From Kallotenue papyrolyticum (lineage in GTDB: Bacteria > Chloroflexota > Chloroflexia > Chloroflexales > Kallotenuaceae), in contig NZ_JAGA01000002.1 of assembly GCF_000526415.1 (NCBI RefSeq), forward strand, positions 1,356,001-1,420,000: a DNA stretch of 64,000 bases. Direction: 5' to 3'. Below the pieces are notes generated by a model, which saw nothing but the letters and a program-made list of their open reading frames with translations, was not told the DNA's origin and searched no databases. The position numbers and the translations under genes were made by a program. This document shows, in pieces, positions 9,916 to 18,576 of this stretch. Position 1 is the first letter of the stretch, and the number at the start of each line of letters is the position of its first letter.

Positions 9916-11931
9916 ATGGCGCTCCAAGAGGTGGTGGCAATGGTCCGTCGCGGTACCTGGCGGACGCCGGGTTGGCGGCTGGTGCTGGGGATGCTATGCT
10001 GGCTGGCGGCGTTGGCTGCGTTCAGTGGCGATGTGCTGGCCTGGGGCGTGGGTCAGTCGCTGGCGGGCCTGGGCCTGGCGCTGGCGTTGACGGCGCTGTA
10101 TCTGGTGCCTGGCCTGGCGGTGCTATGCCTCACGCGTGGCCTGGCGGGCATGGCTTGGGCCGAAAGGGCAAGCCTGGCCTTCGCAGTGGGCATCGCCTGT
10201 CCGCCGCTGCTCTTGGAGGTGGCCTACCTGCTGGGGCTGCCATGGAACCGGGCGGCGACCATCGGCTATGTGCTGCTGGCGGCGCTCGTGCTCGTCATGT
10301 GGGCGCGGAGCCGGACTTGGCAAGCCGGGCTGTGCCGACCCGCCCCGGTCGATGCGTTGCTGGGCGGCGTCGTGCTGGTAGCGGCGCTGGTGCGCCTCTA
10401 TGTGGTGCGCGATCTGCCGGTCGGGCTGTGGGGAGATTCCTACCAGCACACCATGATGACGCAATTGTTGGTGGACAAGCGTGGCCTGTTTACCTCCTGG
10501 CAGCCCTACGCGCCCCTGACGACCTTCACCTATCACTATGGTTTTCATGCGAATGCTGCCTTTCTGCACTGGCTGACCGGCCTGCCCGTCAGGCGTAGCG
10601 TGGTAATCGTTGGTCAGGTCTTCAACGTCGCCGCGCTGACCGGCGTCTATCTGCTCGCGGCGCGGCTCACCGGCAAGCGCTGGGCAGGCGTCTGGGCGGC
10701 GGCGTTGATCGGGTTCTACAACACGCAGCCGGCCTACTACGTCAATTGGGGGCGCTATACGCAGTTGACCGGACAGGTGTTGCTGCCGGCGGTGATCCTG
10801 GCGTGGATCACGCTGCTGGAGCAGGACCGGTTCGATATGCGCGGCAGCCTGTTGGCGGCGCTGCTGACCGCTGGTCTGATGCTGACGCACTACATCGTCA
10901 CGATCTTCGGCGTCGTGTTGGTGGGCAGCTATCTCCTCCTGCGTCTGGCCCGCGTCGAGCACGGCAGCCAGTTCTGGCGCCGCGTGGGGCGCATCGCGCC
11001 GGCGCTGGCGCTCGCGCTGCTGCTGGCCTTGCCCTGGCTGCTCAACACGCTCGATGGCTACCTGGTGCGCAACACCGCCGGCTTTGTGCAGCAGCGTGTG
11101 GATCCGAGCCGTATCGAGAATGCAGCCCGCCTGCGTGCCCTACCGCCCTTTTTTATCAAGGGGCCGTTGCTGGCGCTGGCAGCGCTCGGTGCGCTGCTGG
11201 CCTGGCGGCGCCGGTCCTGGCAGGCCCTGGTGCCAGGAGTATGGACGCTGGGTCTGCTGCTGCTGATGACGCCGCAGGTCGTGGGCCTGCCCGGCGCGGG
11301 CGTGATCGACTGGTTCGCGGTGTATATCGCGCTGTATCTGACGCTCGGTCCGCTGGCCGGCTATGCACTGGCGCTGCTCCAGCACCGGCTGGCGCAGGGC
11401 TGGCCGCACGCCACGCTGGCGCTGGCAACTCTGATGCTGATCGCGCTCAGCGTGTGGGGCGTGCGCTGGCAACGGCAGATCGTCGATGCACAGTACCAAC
11501 TGGTGACGCCGGCAGACATGGCTGCCATGGAGTGGATTCGCGCCAATACACCACCTGATGCGCTGTTTCACGTCAACATGTTTCCGGCCTACGGCGGCAC
11601 GCTCTTCGCCGGCTCGGACGCCGGCTGGTGGATCCCACTGCTGACCGGTCGCGCCTCGACGCTGCCGCCGCTGACCTACGGCAGCGAGCGCGGCGAGACA
11701 CCCGACTACTACCGCCAGGTGAACGATTTCGGATACGCGCTGCGCGAGCATCGCCTGCCGAGCGAGGAGGCGATCCGCCTGCTGCGCGAGCGGGGCGTGC
11801 AGTACATCTACAGCGGCGCGCACCGCGGCCAGGACGATCCGATCGACGTTGCCGCTCTGCGCGCGCATCCCGCCTTCGAGGTGGTGTACGAGCGCGAGGG
11901 CGTGGTGATTGTACGGCTGCGCGGCGAATAA
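9916..11931 (+). CDS. Polytopic membrane protein, probable GT-C type glycosyltransferase
   Basis: 671 residues with about 11-13 hydrophobic helices and a soluble C-terminal region of about 150 residues. A conserved first loop, 'VRDLPVGLWGDSYQHTMM', lies after the fourth to fifth helix. Acidic residues in such loops are typical of GT-C enzymes (GT39/ArnT-like) that use lipid-phosphate sugar donors. The exact family is not certain. The GT-C assignment rests on topology and on its place between the exporter and the glycosyltransferase genes. The annotated ATG is 3 bases after wzt. A second in-frame ATG at 9940 has a better ribosome-binding site (AGAGGTGG). Confidence 0.6.
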   Translation: MALQEVVAMVRRGTWRTPGWRLVLGMLCWLAALAAFSGDVLAWGVGQSLAGLGLALALTALYLVPGLAVLCLTRGLAGMAWAERASLAFAVGIACPPLLLEVAYLLGLPWNRAATIGYVLLAALVLVMWARSRTWQAGLCRPAPVDALLGGVVLVAALVRLYVVRDLPVGLWGDSYQHTMMTQLLVDKRGLFTSWQPYAPLTTFTYHYGFHANAAFLHWLTGLPVRRSVVIVGQVFNVAALTGVYLLAARLTGKRWAGVWAAALIGFYNTQPAYYVNWGRYTQLTGQVLLPAVILAWITLLEQDRFDMRGSLLAALLTAGLMLTHYIVTIFGVVLVGSYLLLRLARVEHGSQFWRRVGRIAPALALALLLALPWLLNTLDGYLVRNTAGFVQQRVDPSRIENAARLRALPPFFIKGPLLALAALGALLAWRRRSWQALVPGVWTLGLLLLMTPQVVGLPGAGVIDWFAVYIALYLTLGPLAGYALALLQHRLAQGWPHATLALATLMLIALSVWGVRWQRQIVDAQYQLVTPADMAAMEWIRANTPPDALFHVNMFPAYGGTLFAGSDAGWWIPLLTGRASTLPPLTYGSERGETPDYYRQVNDFGYALREHRLPSEEAIRLLRERGVQYIYSGAHRGQDDPIDVAALRAHPAFEVVYEREGVVIVRLRGE

Positions 11932-11949
11932 TGCGATGAGGAAAGCACC

Positions 11950-13122
11950 ATGACAGCTCAGGCGAAGCTCGATGAGCCGGGCATTGCACAGGCCTTTGCG
12001 GAGATGCCCTTTGATCAATTCGGTCGCTATCATATGCTACGCGAGGCGGTGGACGCCTGCCGTGTGGCGCTGGGCGTGGCGCGACTCAGCGTGTTGGATG
12101 TCGGCGGCTACTACGAGCGCGATGGCGTTCCCACGCTGCCGATCATGTCTTTCCTGCCCGCCGATCAGATCACCGTGCTAGATATCGTCGCCTGCGATCT
12201 ACCGGGCTATGTCCAGGGCGACGGCACCGCGCTGCACTTCAACGACAGCAGTTTCGATCTCGTCGTATCGCTGGACACGCTGGAGCACATTCCTGCCGAG
12301 CGGCGCGCGCGTTTCTGGGATGAGCTGCTGCGCGTGGCGCGCCACGGCGTGCTGCTGCTAGCGCCGTTTGCCACGCCCGAAGTCGAGGCTGCCGAAACGC
12401 TGCTGTTCGCGTTTATTCAAACCATGCTTCACGCCGAGCACCAACAGCTCAAGGAGCATCGCGTTTATGGCCTGCCGGTGCTGGGGGACTGGCTGCGCTT
12501 CCTGGGCCAGCGCGGCCTGGTGACGCAGACCTATCCTACCGGCTTCGTCCATGGCTGGCTGGGGATGATGCTGATCAAGCATCTCTGGCTGCGCATCGCA
12601 CCCGGCGCTGAGGCGCAGCGCTTGATCGATGGGTACTACAACCGCTTTTGCTTCCCGACCGAACGTCGACAGCCGGCCTACCGTTACCTGATCGTCGCCG
12701 AGAAAACGCCCGGCCTGGTCGCCGCGGTCGATCGGGCGCTCCGGCCAACGCTGCTGCCCGACCTCGACGATCCGGCGGGTGGCTGGCAGCATGTGTTGGT
12801 GCCCACCCTGCTGGCCGTGCTGCAGGGCCAGCTCACGACGCTTGATACGCATCATCAGCAGCAGATCGCGCACTATCAGCAGCAGATCAGTGCGCTGGAG
12901 CGCGTGCTGGCCGATCAGCAGATCCTGATCAACCACCTTCACCAGGAAGTGGCTGCCGCGCACGCGCGTGCTGAGCAGCAGGCTGCTGCCCTGCGCGATC
13001 TGACCGAACGGGCGGCCTGGCTGGATCAACAAGCCAGCACGCTGCGGCACCAGTTGGCCGCGGTGCAACAAGGGCGCCTCATGCGACTGTTGAATGCCCT
13101 TGCGCGAAGGAACGCCCAATGA
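11950..13122 (+). CDS. Class I SAM-dependent methyltransferase with C-terminal coiled coil
   Basis: 390 residues. Motif I 'LSVLDVGGYYE' and the post-I acidic strand 'QITVLDIVA' are present, as is 'SFDLVVSLDTLEHIP', giving a typical methyltransferase core (about 1-190). Residues about 285-370 are Gln/His/Leu-rich with heptad spacing, a coiled coil. The last 20 residues contain GRLMRLLNALARR, a tail also present in the next gene. AGGAAAGCACC precedes the ATG. The stop overlaps the start of the following glycosyltransferase (ATGA), indicating translational coupling. It may methylate or cap the glycan; O- versus N-specificity cannot be told. Confidence 0.8.
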   Translation: MTAQAKLDEPGIAQAFAEMPFDQFGRYHMLREAVDACRVALGVARLSVLDVGGYYERDGVPTLPIMSFLPADQITVLDIVACDLPGYVQGDGTALHFNDSSFDLVVSLDTLEHIPAERRARFWDELLRVARHGVLLLAPFATPEVEAAETLLFAFIQTMLHAEHQQLKEHRVYGLPVLGDWLRFLGQRGLVTQTYPTGFVHGWLGMMLIKHLWLRIAPGAEAQRLIDGYYNRFCFPTERRQPAYRYLIVAEKTPGLVAAVDRALRPTLLPDLDDPAGGWQHVLVPTLLAVLQGQLTTLDTHHQQQIAHYQQQISALERVLADQQILINHLHQEVAAAHARAEQQAAALRDLTERAAWLDQQASTLRHQLAAVQQGRLMRLLNALARRNAQ

Positions 13123-15653
13123 GCCTGCCATCGGTCTCGGTGGTCGTCGTCAATTTCAACGGCCGTCAGCATCTGGAGGCGTGTTTCACGTCGCTGTTGC
13201 GCCAGAACTATCCTGCCGATCGGCTGGAATTGATCCTGGTCGATAATGCCTCGCAGGATGATTCGCTGGCCGTGATGGCCGAGCGCTTCCCGAGCGTACG
13301 CGTGCTGGCCAACCAGCGCAACCTCGGGTTTGCGCCGGCGGTCAACCAGGGCGCTGCAGCGGCGCGCGGCCAATACCTGGCTCTGCTCAACAACGACGCC
13401 TACGCCGATCCCAACTGGCTGCGCTGCATGGTTGAGGCCCTGCAGCGCCACCGCCCGCGGGGTGTAGCATGCGTCGGGGCGACCATGCTTGACTGGCATG
13501 GGCAGCGCATCGACTTCATCGGCGGCGGCGTCAATTTCTACGGCCATGGCGACCAGTTCTACCACCAACTGCCGGCAGAGGCGGTCACACCGCGCGAGCA
13601 GGAGATCTTGTTCGCCTGCGGTGGCGCGATGCTGGTCGATCGCCAGGTGTTTTTGGAGGTCGGCGGGTTTGATCCCGACTACTTTGCCTATTTTGAGGAT
13701 GTCGATTTTGGCTGGCGGCTGTGGTTGTTTGGGCATCGCGTGCTGTTCGTGCCGGAAGCGGTGGTCTATCACCGCCAGCATGGCACGTCGAGTACGATGT
13801 ATGCGCACCAAGTGCGGACCCTGCTGGAGCGTAATGCGCTCCTGACGATCATCAAAAACTACGATGACGAGCATCTGCAACGTGTTCTGCCGGCAGCCCT
13901 GCTGCTCCTGCTGCAACGTAGCCTGCTCGACGCTGGTGATGCGCTGCAGCGCGCGGACTTCGATGTGCGTCAGCGCGATCGCCGGACGGACGCATCTACC
14001 ACGGTGGTGCCTACGCTGGCGCTCAGCTATCTGGTGGCCGCCGGCGATGTGCTGCAGCAGTTTCCCGAGATTTGGCGCAAACGCGCGCAGATCCAGGCGC
14101 GTCGGCAGCGCGCTGATGCCGAGATCCTGCCGCTGTTGCAACGGCCCATGGGCACCAACTATCTCTCACCGGTCTATCAACTGACCCAGGAAGTCTTGAC
14201 CGAGGCCTTCGGCATTCGCGGGATGTTTCAGGGCATGCGTACTACACGTGTGTTGATCATCAGCAGCGATCCGCTGTATGAAAACCTAGCCGGTCCCGGT
14301 ATTCGCGCGGTGGAGATGGCGCGTCATCTCGCGCCGACCTGTTGGGTAACGCTGGCCGCGCCCGAACAAGCCCGCGTGACGATCCCGGAGGTCACCTGCA
14401 TTGCCTTCCGGCGCTATGACCAGGAAATGGTGCAACACCTGGCCAGCCAGGCCGAGGTGGTGATCGTCCAGGGCTTTACGCTGAGCCTCTACCCCTGTCT
14501 GCAGACGCTCCACAAGATCGTTGTCGTCGATCTCTACGATCCCTTCCATCTCGAAAACCTGGAGCTGCACACCCGGCGCGCTCCTGAGCGCGCGCACGAG
14601 CTGACCGCCGGCGATCTTGACGTGATCAACGACCAGTTGCGCCTGGGAGATTTCTTTATCTGCGCCAGCGAGCGTCAGCGCGATTTTTGGCTGGGAGCGC
14701 TCGGCAGCCTGGGACGGCTGTCGCCGGAGCTGTACCAGACCGATCCTACCTTCCGCGCGTTGATCGATGTAGTGCCATTTGGGATCCAGCCCGAGCCGCC
14801 GACCCGCCGGCAGGCGGTGCTCAAGGGCGTTGTGCCCGGGATCGGCGCGCACGATCGGGTGGTGTTGTGGGGTGGTGGCATCTGGGACTGGCTTGATCCC
14901 CTGACTGTGATCCGCGCCATGGCGCTGATTGCCCGCCAGCGCGACGATGTGAAGCTGTTCTTCCTGGGCGCGCAGCATCCCAACACGGCAGATGTGCCGC
15001 GCATGGCGATGTACGATCGCGCCGTTGCCCTGGCCGAGGAGCTGGGCCTGCTCAACCGCGTTGTCTTTTTCAACGATCGGTGGGTGCCCTATGGCGAGCG
15101 CGCAAGCTATCTGCTGGAAGCCGATGTCGGCGTGAGTGCGCACCTGGAGCATATCGAAACACGCTTCGCCTTCCGCACGCGCTTGCTGGACTACATCTGG
15201 AGCGCTCTGCCGATGGTGGTCTCTGCCGGCGATGCGCTGGCGGATGTAGTGGTGACAGAAGGGCTGGGTCGCGTCGTGCCGATTGGTGATGCGGAAGCGT
15301 ATGCGCAAGCCGTGCTCGATCTGCTCGCGCATGACGATCCTCGTGCGGCCTATCATGCGGCCTTTAGCGCGGTGCAGCAGCGCTACACCTGGCCTCAGGT
15401 GCTCCAACCGCTGATCCGTTTTTGCCAGCAGCCACGCTACGCGCCAGACAAGCGACGGCACGCCGCGCGGCGCAGCACAGCCGAGAGCGAAGCGCGGCTG
15501 CCGAGTGCGCAACGTCGTATTGATGAGCTGGATGCGATCGTTGCTCAAAAGAACGAACACATCGCCTATCTGGAGCGCCTGATCCATCAGCTTGAGTCGG
15601 GGCGGGTGATGCGCCTCTTGCGGTGGATCGACCGGCGCGGGCGCCGGGGTTGA
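13119..15653 (+). CDS. Two-domain glycosyltransferase: GT2 (N) + GT4 (C)
   Basis: 844 residues with two catalytic modules. Residues 1-270 are a GT2 rhamnosyltransferase-like domain: 'VSVVVVNFNGRQHLEACF', 'ILVDNASQDDSL', 'ALLNNDAYADPNWL' and 'YFAYFEDVDFGWRLWLFGH' (the ED-D base region). Residues about 370-780 are GT-B/GT4-like: 'LAGPGIRAVEMARHL', 'RVVLWGGGIWDWLDPLTVI', 'VGVSAHLEHIETRFAFRTRLLDYIW'. The end is a short coiled coil and the tail SGRVMRLLRWIDRR. It probably adds two successive sugars to the surface glycan. It overlaps the methyltransferase by four bases. Convergent with the next GT2 gene, with about 100 unremarkable bases between. Confidence 0.85.
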   Translation: MSLPSVSVVVVNFNGRQHLEACFTSLLRQNYPADRLELILVDNASQDDSLAVMAERFPSVRVLANQRNLGFAPAVNQGAAAARGQYLALLNNDAYADPNWLRCMVEALQRHRPRGVACVGATMLDWHGQRIDFIGGGVNFYGHGDQFYHQLPAEAVTPREQEILFACGGAMLVDRQVFLEVGGFDPDYFAYFEDVDFGWRLWLFGHRVLFVPEAVVYHRQHGTSSTMYAHQVRTLLERNALLTIIKNYDDEHLQRVLPAALLLLLQRSLLDAGDALQRADFDVRQRDRRTDASTTVVPTLALSYLVAAGDVLQQFPEIWRKRAQIQARRQRADAEILPLLQRPMGTNYLSPVYQLTQEVLTEAFGIRGMFQGMRTTRVLIISSDPLYENLAGPGIRAVEMARHLAPTCWVTLAAPEQARVTIPEVTCIAFRRYDQEMVQHLASQAEVVIVQGFTLSLYPCLQTLHKIVVVDLYDPFHLENLELHTRRAPERAHELTAGDLDVINDQLRLGDFFICASERQRDFWLGALGSLGRLSPELYQTDPTFRALIDVVPFGIQPEPPTRRQAVLKGVVPGIGAHDRVVLWGGGIWDWLDPLTVIRAMALIARQRDDVKLFFLGAQHPNTADVPRMAMYDRAVALAEELGLLNRVVFFNDRWVPYGERASYLLEADVGVSAHLEHIETRFAFRTRLLDYIWSALPMVVSAGDALADVVVTEGLGRVVPIGDAEAYAQAVLDLLAHDDPRAAYHAAFSAVQQRYTWPQVLQPLIRFCQQPRYAPDKRRHAARRSTAESEARLPSAQRRIDELDAIVAQKNEHIAYLERLIHQLESGRVMRLLRWIDRRGRRG

Positions 15654-15754
15654 TGGGCCTGCATCGAGGCGGTGGCGCAGCTTGCACGGGTTGTCGCCCT
15701 CCCGATCCAGCTCTCTGGTTGGCCGATGCGCCGGTTAAGCAGCCGCGCTGAGCG

Positions 15755-16984
15755 CTACCCGCGGCTGGCGTCCGCCTCGTCTCGTTCGTCGGCGAGGCGC
15801 CAGGCGAGCAGGGCGCTGTCCAAGGCCTGGGCCGCGGCCTGGGCAAGCAGGTCGTCGAGCAGGATCTGGAGTGTGCGCTGCATGGCCAGATTGTAGCGCG
15901 TTTGCTGATCGAGGTTAGGCCGCACATACCAGCGCGTTGCGATGTTGTTCCAGGCTGCGCGCAGACGGGCGATCAACGGCCAGCGCGAGTGAAATACGGT
16001 TTCGTGGTGGATGCTGGCGGCCACAGCTTGCGCCATGGGCTCCTGGATGGCACGCCACAGATCGTCGGGCTGCCCGGCCTGCCGCAGCTCTCGGCCGGTT
16101 GCCAGCACCGCCGCCCGTTGCGCAGCGTTGGGCGGTCGGCAGGGCGGCACGCCTGCCATGTATACCAGCTGCGCGATGCGGCGATCCAGCGGCGCTGCCC
16201 GACGCAGACGAGCATGCTCCGCCGGACGAAAGCTCTGCCAGAGCAGGGGCCAGTCCAGCCATTTGACGGCGTAGCGCAGACGATTGCGCAGGTAGTAGAA
16301 ATAAAACTCGGCGCTGTACTTGCCGGTGGTGGCGGCTTCCTGGTGGTATACCACCGCCTGGGGCGCGGTGACGACGCGGTAGCCGGCCTGCCGGACGCGC
16401 TGGCAAAAATCGCTCTCTTCCCAGTAGGCTGGAAAATACCCTTCGTCGAAGCCGCCGACCGTCATCCAGGCATCGCGGCGAAAGGCCATCGCCGCGCCGT
16501 GGACGGCCCAGACATCGGCGGGTGGGTCGTACTGGCCATGGTCCGGCTCGCCGTCGCCGCGATGCGCGGTGAGGAGCGTTGGAAGCTCCAACAGGGTACC
16601 AACCGACTGGATCAGGCCATCGGGAGACAGCACTTTGCTGCCGGTGACGCCAATGCGCGCGTCCTGCAGCGGCGCGATCAGCTGACTCAACCAGTCGGCG
16701 CGCGCGCTGGCATCCGGATTGAGCAGTGCGATCGTCGTGCCACGCGCCGCCTGCACGCCGTGGTTGACCCCGGCGGCGAACCCCTGATTGTCGTCAAGGC
16801 GCAACAGGCGCACCGACGGATAGCGCGTGCGCACTAGAGCCGCGGTATCATCTGTGGAGGCGTTGTCCACGACCAGGATTTCATAGGCGGGCGCGTGCTG
16901 TTGGTGGACTAACGAGCCCAGGCAAGCGTCGATGGCGGTGGCGCTGTTATAGGTCACCACAATCACGGAACAGACAACGGTCAT
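15755..16984 (-). CDS. GT2 family glycosyltransferase
   Basis: 409 residues from the ATG at 16984. The GT2 core covers about 1-260: 'CSVIVVTYNSATAIDACLG', 'ILVVDNASTDDTAALV', 'NQGFAAGVNHGVQAARG', 'IALLNPDASARADWL', 'GAAMAFRRDAWMTVGGFDEG' and 'YWEESDFCQRVRQAGY'. A C-terminal extension contains SRWPLIARLR...RP..DQQTRYN, which recurs in the GT2 gene at 18577-19803. An ATG further upstream in frame (17044) was not used because it would extend into the divergent gene and precede the GT2 fold. A TACAAT box lies 7 bases before the chosen ATG, which suggests a leaderless mRNA. Confidence 0.87.
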   Translation of the reverse strand: MTVVCSVIVVTYNSATAIDACLGSLVHQQHAPAYEILVVDNASTDDTAALVRTRYPSVRLLRLDDNQGFAAGVNHGVQAARGTTIALLNPDASARADWLSQLIAPLQDARIGVTGSKVLSPDGLIQSVGTLLELPTLLTAHRGDGEPDHGQYDPPADVWAVHGAAMAFRRDAWMTVGGFDEGYFPAYWEESDFCQRVRQAGYRVVTAPQAVVYHQEAATTGKYSAEFYFYYLRNRLRYAVKWLDWPLLWQSFRPAEHARLRRAAPLDRRIAQLVYMAGVPPCRPPNAAQRAAVLATGRELRQAGQPDDLWRAIQEPMAQAVAASIHHETVFHSRWPLIARLRAAWNNIATRWYVRPNLDQQTRYNLAMQRTLQILLDDLLAQAAAQALDSALLAWRLADERDEADASRG

Positions 16985-16991
16985 AAGGCCC

Positions 16992-16997
16992 ATTGTA
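16992..16997 (-). promoter_or_regulatory. -10 element 7 bases from an ATG (possible leaderless transcript)
   Basis: TACAAT on the minus strand is followed by seven bases and then the ATG of the GT2 gene at 16984. This puts the expected transcription start at or next to the start codon. No Shine-Dalgarno sequence is present. Confidence 0.45.
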
Positions 16998-17010
16998 GCA
17001 CGGACGAAGG

Positions 17011-18564
17011 ATGCGCATCGCGATCTACAACCGCTGGCTCGCAACGCTGGGTGGCGGCGAGCGGCTGATGTTCGATCTGGCCCACGTGCTGGTGGCGGAT
17101 GGCCACACCGTCGATCTGCTCACGCACCAGCCGCTGACGCGCGCGGAGATTGAGCAGCGCCTCGCGCTGCCCCGCGAACGGATCGCCCTGCGGGCGATCC
17201 CCGACAGTCCCGGCAACATGCGGCTGAGCGCTGCCTCCGCCGCCTACGATCTGTTGATCAACCTTTCGCAGGGCGACCTGTTTCCTTCGCAGGCGGCCCG
17301 TTCGCTGTTGGTGGTGCATTTTCCCGCGCCGTTGGAAGCGTATGCGACCGCAGGCGCGCCACCCGAGACCTGGCGCGCGCCCGCGGCGCTGCGCTGGATC
17401 GAAGGCGTGTATGCCCCCGAAAGCGATGGCCGGCGCTGGTGGGCCTGGACCGGCGCCCAGGCCACGCTGGAGTTGACCCGGCGCTGGCCCGGCGCGGCGC
17501 GCGCGCTGCTGATCCGGCAGGCCGGACTGCGCCCGGCGCGCGTGCCGCCCCCGCGCGTGCAAGTGTGGGCCGACGGCACGTTGCTGGGCCAGCGTGAGGA
17601 TGAGTGGAGCGTCTGGTGCCTGCCCTTGCCGCGCCCGGTCGCGCCCGGTGCGGTGTGTCGCGTCGCGCTGCATGTCACGCCCTGGACCTTGCGCGCCGCC
17701 GATCTCGCCCCCGACGACCGCGAGCGCGGCCTGGCACTTCAGGCGCTGGCGCTGATCGCCAACCGGCTTGAAGCGCGCTTGGTTGCCGGTGGCGCGGCCC
17801 AGCCGCTGCGCGCCCTCTTGCCGACGGAGCGCAGTCTGGCCCAGGTGCAGCGGGCGCTGGCCTCCTACGAGCGGGTGGTGGCCAACTCACGCTTCACCCA
17901 GCACTGGATTCGGCGTCGCTGGGCGCGCGACAGCACGCTGCTCTATCCGGCGGTGGACGTTGCGACTTGGACCCCGCTGCCCAAACAACCGCTGATCCTG
18001 GCGGTGGGGCGCTTCTTCGCCGACGCGCACAACAAAAAACATCTGGAGCTGATCGCCGCCTTTCGCGCCATGTGCGACGCCGGCCTGCGCGACTGGGAGT
18101 TGCATCTGGCCGGCGGGTGCGATCTGGAACAGCCCGCCGAGCGCGCCTATCTGGAGGCCGTGCGCGCCGCAGCGCAGGGCTATCCGATCCAGGTACATGT
18201 CAACCTGCCGCGCGCCGAGTTGCGCCGACTGTATGGCGTGGCCAGCATCTTCTGGCATGCTGCCGGCTATGGCGTGGACGAAGAACGCGAGCCGGAACGC
18301 TGCGAGCACTTCGGCATCACCACGCTCGAGGCCATGGCCGCGGGCTGCGTGCCGGTGGTGATCGCCCGTGGTGGCCTGCGCGAAAGCGTGGTGCACGGCG
18401 CGAGCGGACTGTTGTGGGAGACGCTGGACGAGTTGCAGGCGCAGACGCGCCGCCTGATCGCCGATGAGCCGCTGCGCCGCCGCCTAGCGCAGGGCGCGCG
18501 CCAGCGCAGTCAGGCTTTCAGTCTGGAGCGCTTCGCCGCACACGTGCGCGCGTTGCTGACGTGA
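17011..18564 (+). CDS. GT4 family glycosyltransferase with inserted beta domain
   Basis: 517 residues. The N-terminal GT-B domain starts 'MRIAIYNRWLATLGGGERLM'. The C-terminal domain has 'PLILAVGRFFADAHNKKHLELI', 'GYGVDEEREPERCEHFGITTLEAMAAGCVPVV' (read here as two parts around the E-x7-E motif) and 'GGLRESVVHGASGLL'. Between them, residues about 120-265 form an extra block rich in Trp, Pro and Arg ('VQVWADGTLLGQREDEWSVW'). This block has a beta-sandwich character and is not part of ordinary GT4 enzymes. GAAGG precedes the ATG. Divergent from the GT2 gene with only 26 bases between start codons. The acceptor is unknown. Confidence 0.85.
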   Translation: MRIAIYNRWLATLGGGERLMFDLAHVLVADGHTVDLLTHQPLTRAEIEQRLALPRERIALRAIPDSPGNMRLSAASAAYDLLINLSQGDLFPSQAARSLLVVHFPAPLEAYATAGAPPETWRAPAALRWIEGVYAPESDGRRWWAWTGAQATLELTRRWPGAARALLIRQAGLRPARVPPPRVQVWADGTLLGQREDEWSVWCLPLPRPVAPGAVCRVALHVTPWTLRAADLAPDDRERGLALQALALIANRLEARLVAGGAAQPLRALLPTERSLAQVQRALASYERVVANSRFTQHWIRRRWARDSTLLYPAVDVATWTPLPKQPLILAVGRFFADAHNKKHLELIAAFRAMCDAGLRDWELHLAGGCDLEQPAERAYLEAVRAAAQGYPIQVHVNLPRAELRRLYGVASIFWHAAGYGVDEEREPERCEHFGITTLEAMAAGCVPVVIARGGLRESVVHGASGLLWETLDELQAQTRRLIADEPLRRRLAQGARQRSQAFSLERFAAHVRALLT

Positions 18565-18576
18565 GTGTCGCCGGGC

